Shown: positions 1 through 8,466, counted from the first letter of the stretch. The stretch is DNA of 64,000 bases from Castellaniella sp. (GCF_034675845.1 NZ_JAUCCU010000002.1:558001-622000), one strand, 5' to 3'. Notes: generated by a model from the letters alone, not told the origin. Numbers and translations are program-made.

Positions 1-19
1 CATCATGGCGCAGTCAGAC

Positions 20-358
20 ATGAAGCAGATCACAGCGATAGTCAAACCCTTTAAGCTTGACGAGGTCCGCGAGGCGCTGTCCGATCTGGGCGTCAATGGC
101 TTGACAGTGGCCGAGGTCAAGGGCTTCGGACGTCAGAAGGGACACACAGAACTCTATCGCGGCGCTGAATACGTCGTCGATTTTCTACCAAAAATCCGGA
201 TTGACGTGGTGGTGGCTGCCGATCAGACCGAAGGGGTGATTGATGCCATTATCCGTGCCGCGCGCACCGGCAAGATCGGTGATGGCAAGATTTTCGTCAC
301 GCCGGTCGAGCAGGTAGTGCGTATTCGCACAGGGGAAAGCGGCGTCGAGGCCCTGTAG
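20..358 (+). CDS. glnB: Nitrogen regulatory protein P-II
   Basis: Small trimeric signal protein that reports 2-oxoglutarate, ATP and glutamine status to NtrB, GlnE and other partners in the cytoplasm. The product is 112 residues, the standard P-II length, when started at the ATG at 20; an in-frame ATG at 5 would add five residues unlike the family N-terminus. It begins MKQITAIVKPFKLDEVREAL, carries the T-loop with the uridylylated tyrosine in the ELYRGAEYVVDF stretch, and ends with the TGKIGDGKIFV segment typical of the B/C-loops. Its last 62 bases overlap the convergent ubiC. GlnB rather than GlnK is favoured because no amtB lies beside it within the window, but the upstream side is not visible. 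Confidence 0.95.
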   Translation: MKQITAIVKPFKLDEVREALSDLGVNGLTVAEVKGFGRQKGHTELYRGAEYVVDFLPKIRIDVVVAADQTEGVIDAIIRAARTGKIGDGKIFVTPVEQVVRIRTGESGVEAL

Positions 359-905
359 CCCCCGATTGTCCCGCCAATGCCCAGAAGGTCGGCAAAAAAT
401 ATTCAGCCACCAGCAATGGCTGGCCCAGGCGCATGAATACCGAATGCCGGGCCTCAACAGGGGCATTGGCCTGCGTTGTTGCCCCGGGAACGCCCGTCTG
501 GTGCGCGTGCAGCCGCCCGAAGCGAAACGGGCTGCGCGCGATGCGGGGATCTTGGTACAGAATGTCGGCCAGCGGGCGACTGCCCAGGCCGCGCATGGCT
601 TTCCAGGCCCCCAGGCAGCCATGCCAGGACGTAAAGCTGCAGGCCTGCACGCTGGGCAGGCCGTTGACTGTCATCAATATTTCACGCCACCAGATGGCGC
701 TGCCGATCTGCAGGCCGGCTTCGGCGGCCCAGCTGGCCGGCAGTGCCAGCGTGGCCTCGCGGCAGACGAACAGCCGCACCTGGCCCAGCTTGCGCAGGCC
801 TGCCGTCAGGGCACCGGGTTGGCATAGCCACGCCTGTTGCAGCGAGTCCAGATAAGGGGAGGGTGCGTTGCGCCATAGACGCGGACTGGCGGTTTTTGGG
901 GTCAT
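297..905 (-). CDS. ubiC: Chorismate--pyruvate lyase
   Basis: Converts chorismate to 4-hydroxybenzoate plus pyruvate, the first committed step of ubiquinone synthesis. The 202-residue product has the family landmarks in order: the substrate-pocket region REILMTVNG, the LGSRPLADILY motif in the middle, and the near-terminal PLLVAEYFLPTFW motif containing the catalytic-region glutamate. The C-terminus runs about 25 residues past the usual end and overlaps glnB antisense, so that tail is probably not conserved. The start at 905 (MTPKTASPRLW) lies 45 bases from the divergent pseudouridine synthase start and the two probably share a promoter region. Confidence 0.9.
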   Translation of the reverse strand: MTPKTASPRLWRNAPSPYLDSLQQAWLCQPGALTAGLRKLGQVRLFVCREATLALPASWAAEAGLQIGSAIWWREILMTVNGLPSVQACSFTSWHGCLGAWKAMRGLGSRPLADILYQDPRIARSPFRFGRLHAHQTGVPGATTQANAPVEARHSVFMRLGQPLLVAEYFLPTFWALAGQSGATGPRRRFPLCEYALPARPA

Positions 906-949
906 CGGGGCGACACGATAGCATGGCTGACGCTACAATATGCGCCATC

Positions 950-1681
950 ATGGAACTAGTCAGAATATCAAAATTAATGGCCCAACGCGGCCTGTGCTCG
1001 CGGCGCGAGGCCGATGCCTATATCGAACGCGGCTGGGTGCGCGTCGATGGGCAGGTCGTCAACGAGCTTGGCACCAAGGCCCGGCCCAATGCCCATATCG
1101 CCCTGGAACGTCAGGCCGCTCGGCGCCAGACCGATAAGGCCACCATCATCCTGAACAAGCCCGTGGGCTATGTCTCGCACCAGGCGGACCACGGCTATCG
1201 GCTGGCAGCATCGTTGGTGCGCGCCGACACCCAGTTTCATGCGGATAAGGCCCGTCGACGCTTTGATCCTGCGCACCTCAGGGGCCTGGCCCCCGCTGGC
1301 CGCCTGGATATTGATTCCCAGGGCTTGCTGGTGCTGACCCAGGATGGCCGGGTGGCGCGCCAACTGATCGGCGATGATTCCGATCTTGAAAAAGAATATC
1401 TGGTGCGTGTCGATGGCCGACTGTCCGGCGGCGGGCTGGCTTTGCTGAATCATGGCCTGATGCTGGATGGTCAGGCGCTGCAACCCGCCAAGGTCCGCTG
1501 GCAGAACGAAGATCAATTGCACTTTATTTTGCACGAAGGCCGTAAACGCCAGATTCGCCGCATGTGCGAACAGGTCGGCCTGAAGGTCGTGGGCCTGAAA
1601 CGGGTACGCATGGGCCAGGTCGTCCTGGGCGACCTGCCCATGGGCCAATGGCGTTATTTGCGCGAGGGTGAGCGCTTCTGA
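950..1681 (+). CDS. RsuA/RluF-type 23S rRNA pseudouridine synthase
   Basis: Isomerises a uridine in rRNA. An N-terminal S4 RNA-binding domain (MELVRISKLMAQRGLCSRRE onward, residues 1-60) precedes the catalytic domain, in which GRLDIDSQGLLVLTQDG holds the nucleophilic aspartate; the EGRKRQIRRM motif follows near residue 200. The start at 950 gives 243 residues and begins at the S4 domain; an in-frame ATG at 923 is also possible. The family fits RluF (U2604) or its RluB/RsuA relatives, so I leave the symbol empty. The 3' end overlaps the convergent rlmJ by 28 bases. Confidence 0.88.
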   Translation: MELVRISKLMAQRGLCSRREADAYIERGWVRVDGQVVNELGTKARPNAHIALERQAARRQTDKATIILNKPVGYVSHQADHGYRLAASLVRADTQFHADKARRRFDPAHLRGLAPAGRLDIDSQGLLVLTQDGRVARQLIGDDSDLEKEYLVRVDGRLSGGGLALLNHGLMLDGQALQPAKVRWQNEDQLHFILHEGRKRQIRRMCEQVGLKVVGLKRVRMGQVVLGDLPMGQWRYLREGERF

Positions 1682-2625
1682 GGCCCTTTCCCGGATGCGC
1701 GAGAGCTGCCTGGATGGGGCTTGCCTGGCCTGTCCGTGGACGAACCCGGACCGAACTTGGTCGGGCGCGGGTCCTGGCTGGTGCTCAGGTTGAATCTGGC
1801 CTGGTCATCCTGGGCCAGGGCGGTTTTCAGCCACGGCAGGGCGGTGCGCAGTTCCGCCTCCAGGGTCCAGGGGGGATTCACCACGAATATGCCGCTGCCG
1901 TGCATGCCCAGACCATCGGCCGAGGGCTTGTGCACGGTCAGGCTGGCATTCAGCCAAGGGGCGCCTGGCAGGTGCTCCATCGAGCGCACCATTTCGTGTG
2001 CCTGGACACGCTGTATCAGGGGATACCAAACGATAAAGCAGCCTTGGGCAAAGCGTTGTAATCCACTGCGCAGTGCCTGCATGACTGAACGGTAATCGTG
2101 TTTGTCCTCGTAGGACGGGTCAATCACGATCAGCCCTCGGCGTGGCGGCGGCGGCAGCAGGCGATTCAGGCCCGTAAAGCCATCGCTGCGGGCGACGGCA
2201 ACCTGCCGGGGCGATGCCTTGACTTGTCGGCGCAGGGTGTCTTCCAGTACCTGGCCTTCCGTGGGGTGCAGCTCGAATAGCCGCAGGCGATCCTGTGGGC
2301 GCATGGCATGCAGCGCCAGACAGGGAGAGCCGGGGTAAAGATTGGCCATGCCATCGGGGTTGAAGTCTTGTACGGCGCGTAGATAGCGCTCGACCAGAAG
2401 CGGGGGCTGTGGCTGGCCCAGCACACGGTCCAGGCCTTCGGTGACCTCGCCGCTTTGACCCGCCCACTCGCCGTTCAGGGCGTATAGCCCGGCGCCGGCG
2501 TGGGTGTCGATGACCCAATAGGGGGCATCTTTTTGGTTGAAATAATCCAGGATTTGCACCAGGATGGCGTGCTTCAGGACGTCGGCGTGGTTGCCGGCAT
2601 GAAAGGCGTGGCGATAACTGAACAT
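1654..2625 (-). CDS. rlmJ: 23S rRNA (adenine-2030-N6)-methyltransferase
   Basis: SAM-dependent methyltransferase for A2030 of 23S rRNA. The N-terminus MFSYRHAFHAGNHADVLKH is the family signature, followed by the SAM-site DTHAGAGLY near residue 42. The catalytic motif reads DPSYED here, where most relatives have DPPYE; the substitution sits in the (D/N)PP(Y/F) motif IV that positions the target adenine, so it is a conservative but real change. At 323 residues it is about 40 longer than E. coli RlmJ because of a basic, proline/serine-rich tail (RPTKFGPGSSTDRPGKPHPG onward) that overlaps the neighbouring synthase gene. ugpQ lies 10 bases upstream, so the two are probably cotranscribed. Confidence 0.92.
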   Translation of the reverse strand: MFSYRHAFHAGNHADVLKHAILVQILDYFNQKDAPYWVIDTHAGAGLYALNGEWAGQSGEVTEGLDRVLGQPQPPLLVERYLRAVQDFNPDGMANLYPGSPCLALHAMRPQDRLRLFELHPTEGQVLEDTLRRQVKASPRQVAVARSDGFTGLNRLLPPPPRRGLIVIDPSYEDKHDYRSVMQALRSGLQRFAQGCFIVWYPLIQRVQAHEMVRSMEHLPGAPWLNASLTVHKPSADGLGMHGSGIFVVNPPWTLEAELRTALPWLKTALAQDDQARFNLSTSQDPRPTKFGPGSSTDRPGKPHPGSSRASGKGPQKRSPSRK

Positions 2626-2635
2626 GGTGATGGAC

Positions 2636-3403
2636 CTATCGGGCAGGGGTGGCGCCCGAGGGCAGAATCAAATCCAGGGCGTCGGTAAAAATGGCCTGAC
2701 AGCCCCAGCCTAGCAGTTCGCGGGCACGATCCGCATCATTGACCGTCCAGATTGCCAGGGTGGCACCCTGGTCCAGGATCTCGCGCACCAGGGTTTGGTC
2801 TGCGTATTGGGTGTCGATGTGCAGACCGATGCAGCCCAGGCCGATCTGGCGTGTCCGCCAGTCTGCGGGCACCGGCCCTTCGATCAGCAGGGCGCGCGGT
2901 AGTTCAGGCGCCGCCGTGCGGGCGGATTCCAGGGCGGTTTCGGAAAAGGATGACAGCAGTGGCGGCAAGGTGGCTTCGGCCCATAGCCGGGCGGCTGCTT
3001 GGGCCACGGCCTGGCCGGTCTTGGCGTCGTGGCCGGTGGTGGGCTTGAGCTCGATGTTGCTGTGCATGCCATGGGCCTGGGTGTAGCGGGCAATGGACAG
3101 CAACGAGGGGGCGGGCTCGCCGGCGAAGTCGGCCCCATGCCAACTGCCAAAATCAAATTGAGAGAGCGCGCTCCAGCCTAGCTGGCTGGCCAACCCCAGG
3201 CCATTGCTGGTGCGATCGATCCGGTCGTCATGCAGCAGGAAGGCGACTTCATCCAGGCTGAGCTTGACGTCGTATTCGGCCATCCGGTAGCCATGTGCCA
3301 CCCCGGTACGCATGGCCGCCAGCGTGTTCTCCGGGGCCAGGCTGCCACCGCCACGGTGGGCAATAAAGGCAGGCCAGGGCCAGGCGGGATGGGAAGTGCT
3401 CAT
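2636..3403 (-). CDS. ugpQ: Glycerophosphodiester phosphodiesterase
   Basis: Hydrolyses glycerophosphodiesters to glycerol-3-phosphate and an alcohol. The GDPD fold is evident from IAHRGGGSLAPENTLAA (catalytic His-Arg), EYDVKLSLD (metal ligands Glu/Asp), the following HDDRIDRTSNG (second catalytic His) and NIELKP. No signal peptide is seen, so it is the cytoplasmic UgpQ type rather than periplasmic GlpQ. The open frame extends to 3526, but the ATG at 3403 (MSTSHPAWPWPAFIAHRGG) gives the usual length of 255 residues and removes a non-conserved leader. Confidence 0.9.
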   Translation of the reverse strand: MSTSHPAWPWPAFIAHRGGGSLAPENTLAAMRTGVAHGYRMAEYDVKLSLDEVAFLLHDDRIDRTSNGLGLASQLGWSALSQFDFGSWHGADFAGEPAPSLLSIARYTQAHGMHSNIELKPTTGHDAKTGQAVAQAAARLWAEATLPPLLSSFSETALESARTAAPELPRALLIEGPVPADWRTRQIGLGCIGLHIDTQYADQTLVREILDQGATLAIWTVNDADRARELLGWGCQAIFTDALDLILPSGATPAR

Positions 3404-3537
3404 GAGATTGCGCCAACTAGGTAAGAGAATCTGCCATTCTACCGTCTGCCCGTCGTCAACAGATTGTTCTTGGCTGCGCAGTCCAGGTTTCGGGATGGTA
3501 AACTGCGTGTCAATTTCGGCTGTCAATTCGGTCAGTC

Positions 3538-3565
3538 GGCGAAGGCGGCTGTGTTCGCCTTTTTT
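3538..3565 (+). terminator. Terminator-like hairpin upstream of ppiD
   Basis: Stem GGCGAA (3538-3543) pairs with TTCGCC (3554-3559) around a ten-base loop and is followed at once by six T residues. No gene ends just upstream on this strand, so it either terminates a short transcript starting between about 3405 and 3530 or acts as a leader attenuator for ppiD, which starts 53 bases downstream. Confidence 0.5.
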
Positions 3566-3617
3566 GTTTCGGATGGTGCCGGCATTGCGTCAGGCATCTT
3601 CAGCAGGACCTACGCCC

Positions 3618-5705
3618 ATGTTCGATTTTATTCGCACGCACCAGCGGCTGATGCAGCTGATTCTTCTGATTCTGGTGGTGCCGTCCTTTGTATTTTTAGG
3701 GATTAGTGGCTATTCCGTCGTCACGGCTGATCCTGCCGTGGCCGAGATCGGCACGCTGACTGTCACCAAGCAGGAATTCACCGAGGCTCAGCGCAATCAG
3801 CTGCAGCAGATGCAGGAAAGCAGCCAGGGGCGGTTTGATCCAGTTCTGCTGGATAATCCCCAGGCGCGCCAAGCCTTGCTCGATCAGCTGATCGACCGCA
3901 AGGTCCAGATTGCCCTGGCCACCAACGAGCGCTTCAGCGTGTCAGACAATGCGCTGCGCCGTGCGATTGCGGCCATGCCGCAGCTGCAGGTGGACGGCCA
4001 GTTTTCCGCCGACCGCTACCATGAGGTCCTGGAGTCCGTGGGCCTGAATCCGCGCGATTTCGAAGCCAGCCAGCGGGCCGAGCTTGCCCTGGATACGGTG
4101 CTGGGGCCGGTGCGTGACACCGCGTCCTTGCCTGCCCCCGTGCTGGATGCCCTGAAGCGCGCCTTGACCGAAGAGCGCACGGTGCGGTTGCAGGTTTTTC
4201 CGGCGTCTGAATATCTGAAGAACGTTCAGATCACAGCGGACGACGTCAAGGCCTGGTACGACAGCCATCAGGATGCCTTGCGTCTGCCGGATCAGGTCGC
4301 CATCGATTATCTAGTGCTGGACGAGGCTGCGGCAGTCGCCAGCGTGCCCACCATCAGCGATGACCAACTGCAGGATTACTACGAGCAAAACAAGACGCGC
4401 TACGTGGTGCCTGCACGGGTCAACGTCAGCCATATCCTGGTGAAGCTGCCCGCCGGGGCCTCCGACGAGGCCTCCAAGGCCGCCCTGGCCAGTGCCCAGG
4501 AAATTACGCGTCGTGCGCGGGCCGAACCTGCGCAGTTTGCTGAACTTGCCCGCAAGGAATCCCAGGATGCCGGCACTGCTCGCGATGGCGGGAATCTGGG
4601 CTGGGTGCAGCGCGGGACTTTGCCCCTGCCGATGGAACAATCCGTCTTTGCGCTGAAGCAGGGCGATATCTCTGATCCGGTCAAAGGCCCCGACGGCTAT
4701 CACGTCTTTATCGCCAACCAGGTTCAGCCTGAAAAAGGCGAGACCTTCGAAGAGGCCCGCACCAAGGTCGAGGCCGAGGTGCGCCGGCAACTGGCAGCCG
4801 ATCAGTTCGCCGACATGGCGACCAAGCTGACCAGCCTGGTCTATGACAATCCGTCCAGCCTGGAGCCCGCCGCCAAAGATCTGGGCCTGCAGGTACGCCA
4901 TGCCCAGGGTATTGCGCGCGACCGTCTGCTCAGTACCGAAGAAATCGGCCCGGATGCTGCCATGGCCTCGCCCGATGCGGCGATCTTGGGTGATGTGCGC
5001 GTGCGTCAGGCGCTGTTTAGCAGTCAGGTTTTGACTGACAAGCAAAACTCCGGCGTGATCGAAATCTCGCCCGATACCATGGCGGTCGTGCGGGTAGGCG
5101 AACTCATCCAGTCGCATGTCCCGCCCCTGGAGAAGGTCGAGCCCTATATCCAGGAACAGCTTAAGGACGAACGCGCCCAGGCTGCCGCCGTGGCTGCAGG
5201 CCAGGAAGCTCTGGCTGCCATTCAGGCCCAGTCTGCTGTGTCCGCTGCAGATAATGCAAAGCCGACCAATGCGGTAGCGCCCACCGAGGCAGCAGTTGCG
5301 GATAGTGCGAAGTCGGCCGATGTAGCAGCATCCACCGAGACGGCCGCTGCGGATCAGCCGGTGAAAACGGCTGAAGGCTTTGATGCGCCGGTCACGGTCA
5401 GCCGCCTGGATCCGGCCGGGCTGGGCAAAATCGTCCTGGATGCTGTCTTTGCCATCGATGCCGATACACTGCCCGCTTACGGGGGGGTGTCAGTCCCTCA
5501 GGCCTATGTCATTGTGCAGCTGGATCATGTCACGCCGGGCACGACGGACAAGCCAGCTCTGGATGGCCTGGGAGCCCAGTTGGCCCAGGTCTGGGGCAGT
5601 GTCGAGCAACAGGCCTTGATGGTGGACTTGCGCCAGGCCATGGGTGTTAAGACCACCGAGGATGGCAAAAAACTTATTGCTGAAGGCGCTGGGGGCTCGA
5701 ACTAA
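3618..5705 (+). CDS. ppiD: Periplasmic peptidyl-prolyl isomerase / folding factor PpiD
   Basis: Inner-membrane-anchored periplasmic chaperone that works near the Sec translocon. From the ATG at 3618 (MFDFIRTHQRLMQ) the product is 695 residues: an uncleaved N-terminal transmembrane helix at about 12-31, a SurA-like chaperone region, a parvulin domain at about 265-365 (VNVSHILVKLP ... GGNLGWVQRG ... GPDGYHVF) and a C-terminal region. A low-complexity alanine-rich insertion (about residues 530-585, AAVADSAKSADVAASTETAA) interrupts the C-terminal part. The frame is open to 3312 but the upstream part is non-conserved. A strong terminator follows. Confidence 0.93.
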   Translation: MFDFIRTHQRLMQLILLILVVPSFVFLGISGYSVVTADPAVAEIGTLTVTKQEFTEAQRNQLQQMQESSQGRFDPVLLDNPQARQALLDQLIDRKVQIALATNERFSVSDNALRRAIAAMPQLQVDGQFSADRYHEVLESVGLNPRDFEASQRAELALDTVLGPVRDTASLPAPVLDALKRALTEERTVRLQVFPASEYLKNVQITADDVKAWYDSHQDALRLPDQVAIDYLVLDEAAAVASVPTISDDQLQDYYEQNKTRYVVPARVNVSHILVKLPAGASDEASKAALASAQEITRRARAEPAQFAELARKESQDAGTARDGGNLGWVQRGTLPLPMEQSVFALKQGDISDPVKGPDGYHVFIANQVQPEKGETFEEARTKVEAEVRRQLAADQFADMATKLTSLVYDNPSSLEPAAKDLGLQVRHAQGIARDRLLSTEEIGPDAAMASPDAAILGDVRVRQALFSSQVLTDKQNSGVIEISPDTMAVVRVGELIQSHVPPLEKVEPYIQEQLKDERAQAAAVAAGQEALAAIQAQSAVSAADNAKPTNAVAPTEAAVADSAKSADVAASTETAAADQPVKTAEGFDAPVTVSRLDPAGLGKIVLDAVFAIDADTLPAYGGVSVPQAYVIVQLDHVTPGTTDKPALDGLGAQLAQVWGSVEQQALMVDLRQAMGVKTTEDGKKLIAEGAGGSN

Positions 5706-5725
5706 GGTTCTGTTGCGCTTGGATA

Positions 5726-5759
5726 AATCAAAAACAGCCCTCGCGGGCTGTTTTTGATT
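5726..5759 (+). terminator. Rho-independent terminator of ppiD
   Basis: Perfect 15-bp stem (AATCAAAAACAGCCC with its complement) around the loop TCGC, with a T-run in the descending arm. It starts 21 bases after the ppiD stop. The A-run on the rising arm makes it usable from either direction. Confidence 0.9.
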
Positions 5760-5768
5760 GAGGGGGCA

Positions 5769-5934
5769 GACTCTCTTGGCTAGAGGCGCTCTTTCCACCG
5801 CGCGCCTTGCAAGGCGCTTGGATAAAATAGGCACAAAAAGGGTTCTCGAGGGACTCTCTTGGCTAGAGGCGTTTTTTCCACCGCGCGCCTTGCAAGGCGC
5901 TTGGATAAAATAGGCACAAAAAGGGTTCTCGAGG
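5769..5934. repeat. 83-bp tandem duplication between ppiD and spoT
   Basis: Two almost identical 83-bp units (5769-5851 and 5852-5934) run head to tail, and the first bases of a third copy (GACTCT) follow. Each unit contains the 16-bp palindrome GCGCCTTGCAAGGCGC and the string GGATAAAATAGGCACA. Only the spoT-proximal unit reaches the partner ATTTTATC needed to close the larger hairpin, so the outer unit looks like a later duplication. GCGCTTGGATAAA also occurs once at 5715, before the ppiD terminator. Confidence 0.9.
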
Positions 5935-5958
5935 GACTCTTTTTGGTCCGATTTTATC
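5885..5958 (-). repeat. Two-hairpin element overlapping the spoT stop (copy 1)
   Basis: Read on the spoT strand, the stop codon TAA lies inside GATAAAAT (plus positions 5951-5958). That arm pairs with ATTTTATC (5904-5911), with an inner stem CAAAAAG/CTTTTTG. The 16-bp palindrome GCGCCTTGCAAGGCGC (5885-5900) follows. The same architecture occurs at the tyrB stop (50242-50313) with different bases in the stems but pairing kept, which supports folding as RNA. It probably acts as a 3'-end or terminator structure. Confidence 0.75.
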
Positions 5959-8218
5959 CCTTGGCTCTGACTATTTTTTGGACTTGGGGGACGTGCCGGA
6001 TGGCGCGGATGACCTGGGCCAGGTGTTTACGGCTGTCCACTTGCACGGTCAGGTGCAGCAGGGCCGTAGCGGCGGCCTCGTCGGGCATGGTCAATTGGGT
6101 GATGTTGGAATCTGCCTCGGTGACTTCGGCAGCTAAACGGCCTAGTACGCCGCGCTCGTTGAGAACCGTGATATCCAGGCGCGTCGACAGGTGGCGGGCC
6201 GTGTTGACATCCCAAATAACGGGAATCCAGCGTTCGGGTTCTTTAGTCTGCTGTCGCAAGGCCACGGGGCAGTCGGTCATGTGGACCACCAGGCCGTGGC
6301 CCAGGCGGATGCCGCCGATGATGGCGTCGCCCGGCAGGGGGCCGCAGCAGGGGGCCAGTTGGACGGCCTGACCTTCGTTGCCGTGAATGACAATCGGGGC
6401 GCTGGTGGCTGAGTTGAACTCGTCCACCGCCATGGCGGTGGTTTCCAGCATGGGGTTTTCGGGGGCGAAGCGTCGCGCCACGACGGCGGCCAGGCGTTTC
6501 CCCAGACCGATGTCGGCCAGAATTTCAGTGCGCGATGCGCCGCCGGAACCCTTGGCCAGGCGTTCCCACTGGGGGTCGTCGTCTTTGGGGTAGGGAATGG
6601 CCAACTGGTCAAAGGCTTGGTTCAGCAGACGCCGCCCGAAGGCAATGGATTCCTCGTAGCGTTCGGTGCGTAGATAGTGTCGGATTTCGGAACGCGCCCG
6701 CCCGGTGCGTACATAATTCAGCCATTGGGCACTGGGCCGCGAGGCCGCCGAGGTCATGATCTCGACCGCGTCCCCGCTGTGAAGTTCAGTGCGCAGGGGG
6801 GCGTAGTCGCCGTTGATTTTGCAGGCGACCGAATGGTTGCCGACATCGGTGTGGATGGCGTAGGCAAAGTCCACGGGGGTGGCACCGCGTGGCAGAGACA
6901 GGATTTTGCCTTGGGGGGTGAACACATACACGGCATCGGGGAACAGGTCGACTTTGACGTGTTCCAGGAATTCGCCGGAATCACCGGTCTGGTTTTGAAT
7001 GTCCAGCAGGGATTGCAGCCATTGGTGGGTGCGTTTCTGGAGATCGTTGAGGGAGGTGCCCTGTTCTTTATAGAGCCAGTGTGAGGCCACGCCTTCTTCG
7101 GCGACGTGATCCATGTCGCGGGTACGGAACTGAAATTCGATCGGGGTGCCGAAAGGCCCGATCAGGGTGGTGTGCAGGGACTGGTAGCCATTGATTTTTG
7201 GAATGGCGATGTAGTCTTTGAATTTCCCGGGAACCGGGCGGTAGAGCTGGTGCAAGGTGCCCAGGGCCAGATAGCATTCGGGCAAAGTGTGTACCACGAT
7301 GCGAAAGCCATAGATATCCAGCACATCCGAAAAGGATTTTTTTTGCTGGACCATCTTTTTATAGATGCCGTAGAGCGTTTTTTCTCGGCCACTGACCTCG
7401 GCATCCAACCCGGCGGCGGGCAGGGCGGAACGCACGGACTCGGCGATTTTTGTGATGACCTCGCGACGGTTGCCACGGGCTGCCATCATGGCTTTGTGCA
7501 GGACGACGTAGCGGTTGGGAAAGGCCGCCTTGAAGCAACGATCCTGGAGTTCCCGGAATAGTGCGTTCAGGCCCAGACGATGCGCAATCGGCGTGTAGAT
7601 ATCCAGGGTTTCGCGGGCCACCCGTCGGCGCTTATCCTGAGGGACGGCATCCAGCGTGCGCATATTGTGTAGGCGGTCAGCGAGCTTGATCAGGATGACG
7701 CGCACGTCGCGTGCCATGGCCAAGAGCATTTTGCGAAAGGATTCTGCTTGTTGCTCGGCCTTGGTGGCGTATTCCAGGCGTTCCAGTTTTGTCAGGCCGT
7801 CGACAATGTCGGCAACGTCCGGACCGAATTTTTCGGCAAGTTCTTGTTTGGTGACGTTCTGGTCTTCGATGACGTCATGCAGCAAGGCCGCCATGAGCGA
7901 ATCCGCATCGAGTTTCCAGCCAGCGCAGATCTCGGTGACCGCAATCGGGTGGGAGATATAGGGTTCGCCGCTTTCGCGGAACTGGCCCAGGTGGGCGTTA
8001 TCGGCAAAACGGTAGGCTTCGCGCACACGCTCGATGTCGCGCGGCGACAAATAGCCGGAAATAATCTGCTGCAGCCCCGCCAAAGAAGCAATCGGACTGG
8101 GGGCTGCTGCGGGCACAGAGGCCGGGGCATTATGGGGCTTCCGGCGGCGCAGCCGAGGGCCCTTGCGCAAGACCGCAAGCAAGCCGGACGATGCACCACG
8201 TATCCCGGAAAATGCCAT
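5954..8218 (-). CDS. spoT: Bifunctional (p)ppGpp synthetase/hydrolase
   Basis: Makes and degrades the stringent-response alarmone (p)ppGpp. Domain order is standard: HD hydrolase domain (about residues 50-200, with HPIAV and HDVIED), RelA/SpoT synthetase domain (about 230-370, GREKTLYGIYKKM and GYQSLHTT), TGS domain (about 410-470, VFTPQGKILSLPRGATPVDFAY region), helical linker, and C-terminal ACT domain. HDVIED indicates a functional hydrolase, as expected for SpoT. It is the last gene of gmk-rpoZ-spoT, 17 bases after rpoZ. The first 35 residues are basic and poorly conserved, so the start could be slightly downstream. Confidence 0.95.
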   Translation of the reverse strand: MAFSGIRGASSGLLAVLRKGPRLRRRKPHNAPASVPAAAPSPIASLAGLQQIISGYLSPRDIERVREAYRFADNAHLGQFRESGEPYISHPIAVTEICAGWKLDADSLMAALLHDVIEDQNVTKQELAEKFGPDVADIVDGLTKLERLEYATKAEQQAESFRKMLLAMARDVRVILIKLADRLHNMRTLDAVPQDKRRRVARETLDIYTPIAHRLGLNALFRELQDRCFKAAFPNRYVVLHKAMMAARGNRREVITKIAESVRSALPAAGLDAEVSGREKTLYGIYKKMVQQKKSFSDVLDIYGFRIVVHTLPECYLALGTLHQLYRPVPGKFKDYIAIPKINGYQSLHTTLIGPFGTPIEFQFRTRDMDHVAEEGVASHWLYKEQGTSLNDLQKRTHQWLQSLLDIQNQTGDSGEFLEHVKVDLFPDAVYVFTPQGKILSLPRGATPVDFAYAIHTDVGNHSVACKINGDYAPLRTELHSGDAVEIMTSAASRPSAQWLNYVRTGRARSEIRHYLRTERYEESIAFGRRLLNQAFDQLAIPYPKDDDPQWERLAKGSGGASRTEILADIGLGKRLAAVVARRFAPENPMLETTAMAVDEFNSATSAPIVIHGNEGQAVQLAPCCGPLPGDAIIGGIRLGHGLVVHMTDCPVALRQQTKEPERWIPVIWDVNTARHLSTRLDITVLNERGVLGRLAAEVTEADSNITQLTMPDEAAATALLHLTVQVDSRKHLAQVIRAIRHVPQVQKIVRAKG

Positions 8219-8235
8219 AGGGCCCTCTTGTGTGA

Positions 8236-8439
8236 TTAGGTTGGGACTTTGCGCAGCATCTCGGTGCCCACCTGGGCCTGAGCGATTTCGCGCAGGGCGG
8301 TGACGGTGGGCTTATTGTGGCTTTCGATGCGCGATTCGTGACCCTGGGCGAGTTCGCGGGCGCGATAAGTGGCCGCCAGGGTCAGGTCAAAACGGTTAGG
8401 GATCTGCTGCAGGCAGTCTTCGACGGTGATACGAGCCAT
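8236..8439 (-). CDS. rpoZ: RNA polymerase omega subunit
   Basis: 67-residue subunit that helps assemble RNA polymerase and forms part of the (p)ppGpp site with beta-prime. The N-terminus MARITVEDCLQQIPNRFDL and the following RARELA and NKPTVTALREIA stretches are family signatures. Its place between gmk and spoT is the conserved proteobacterial arrangement. Confidence 0.96.
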   Translation of the reverse strand: MARITVEDCLQQIPNRFDLTLAATYRARELAQGHESRIESHNKPTVTALREIAQAQVGTEMLRKVPT

Positions 8440-8466
8440 AAATGATATTTTCCGGGTCAGCGAGCG

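Noticed and set aside
4311..5117. 268-codon frame antisense to ppiD
   Set aside because: Overlaps the parvulin domain on the opposite strand and has shadow-type composition.
5769..5934. Possible CRISPR array
   Set aside because: Two units only, contiguous without spacers, containing palindromes; it is a tandem duplication.
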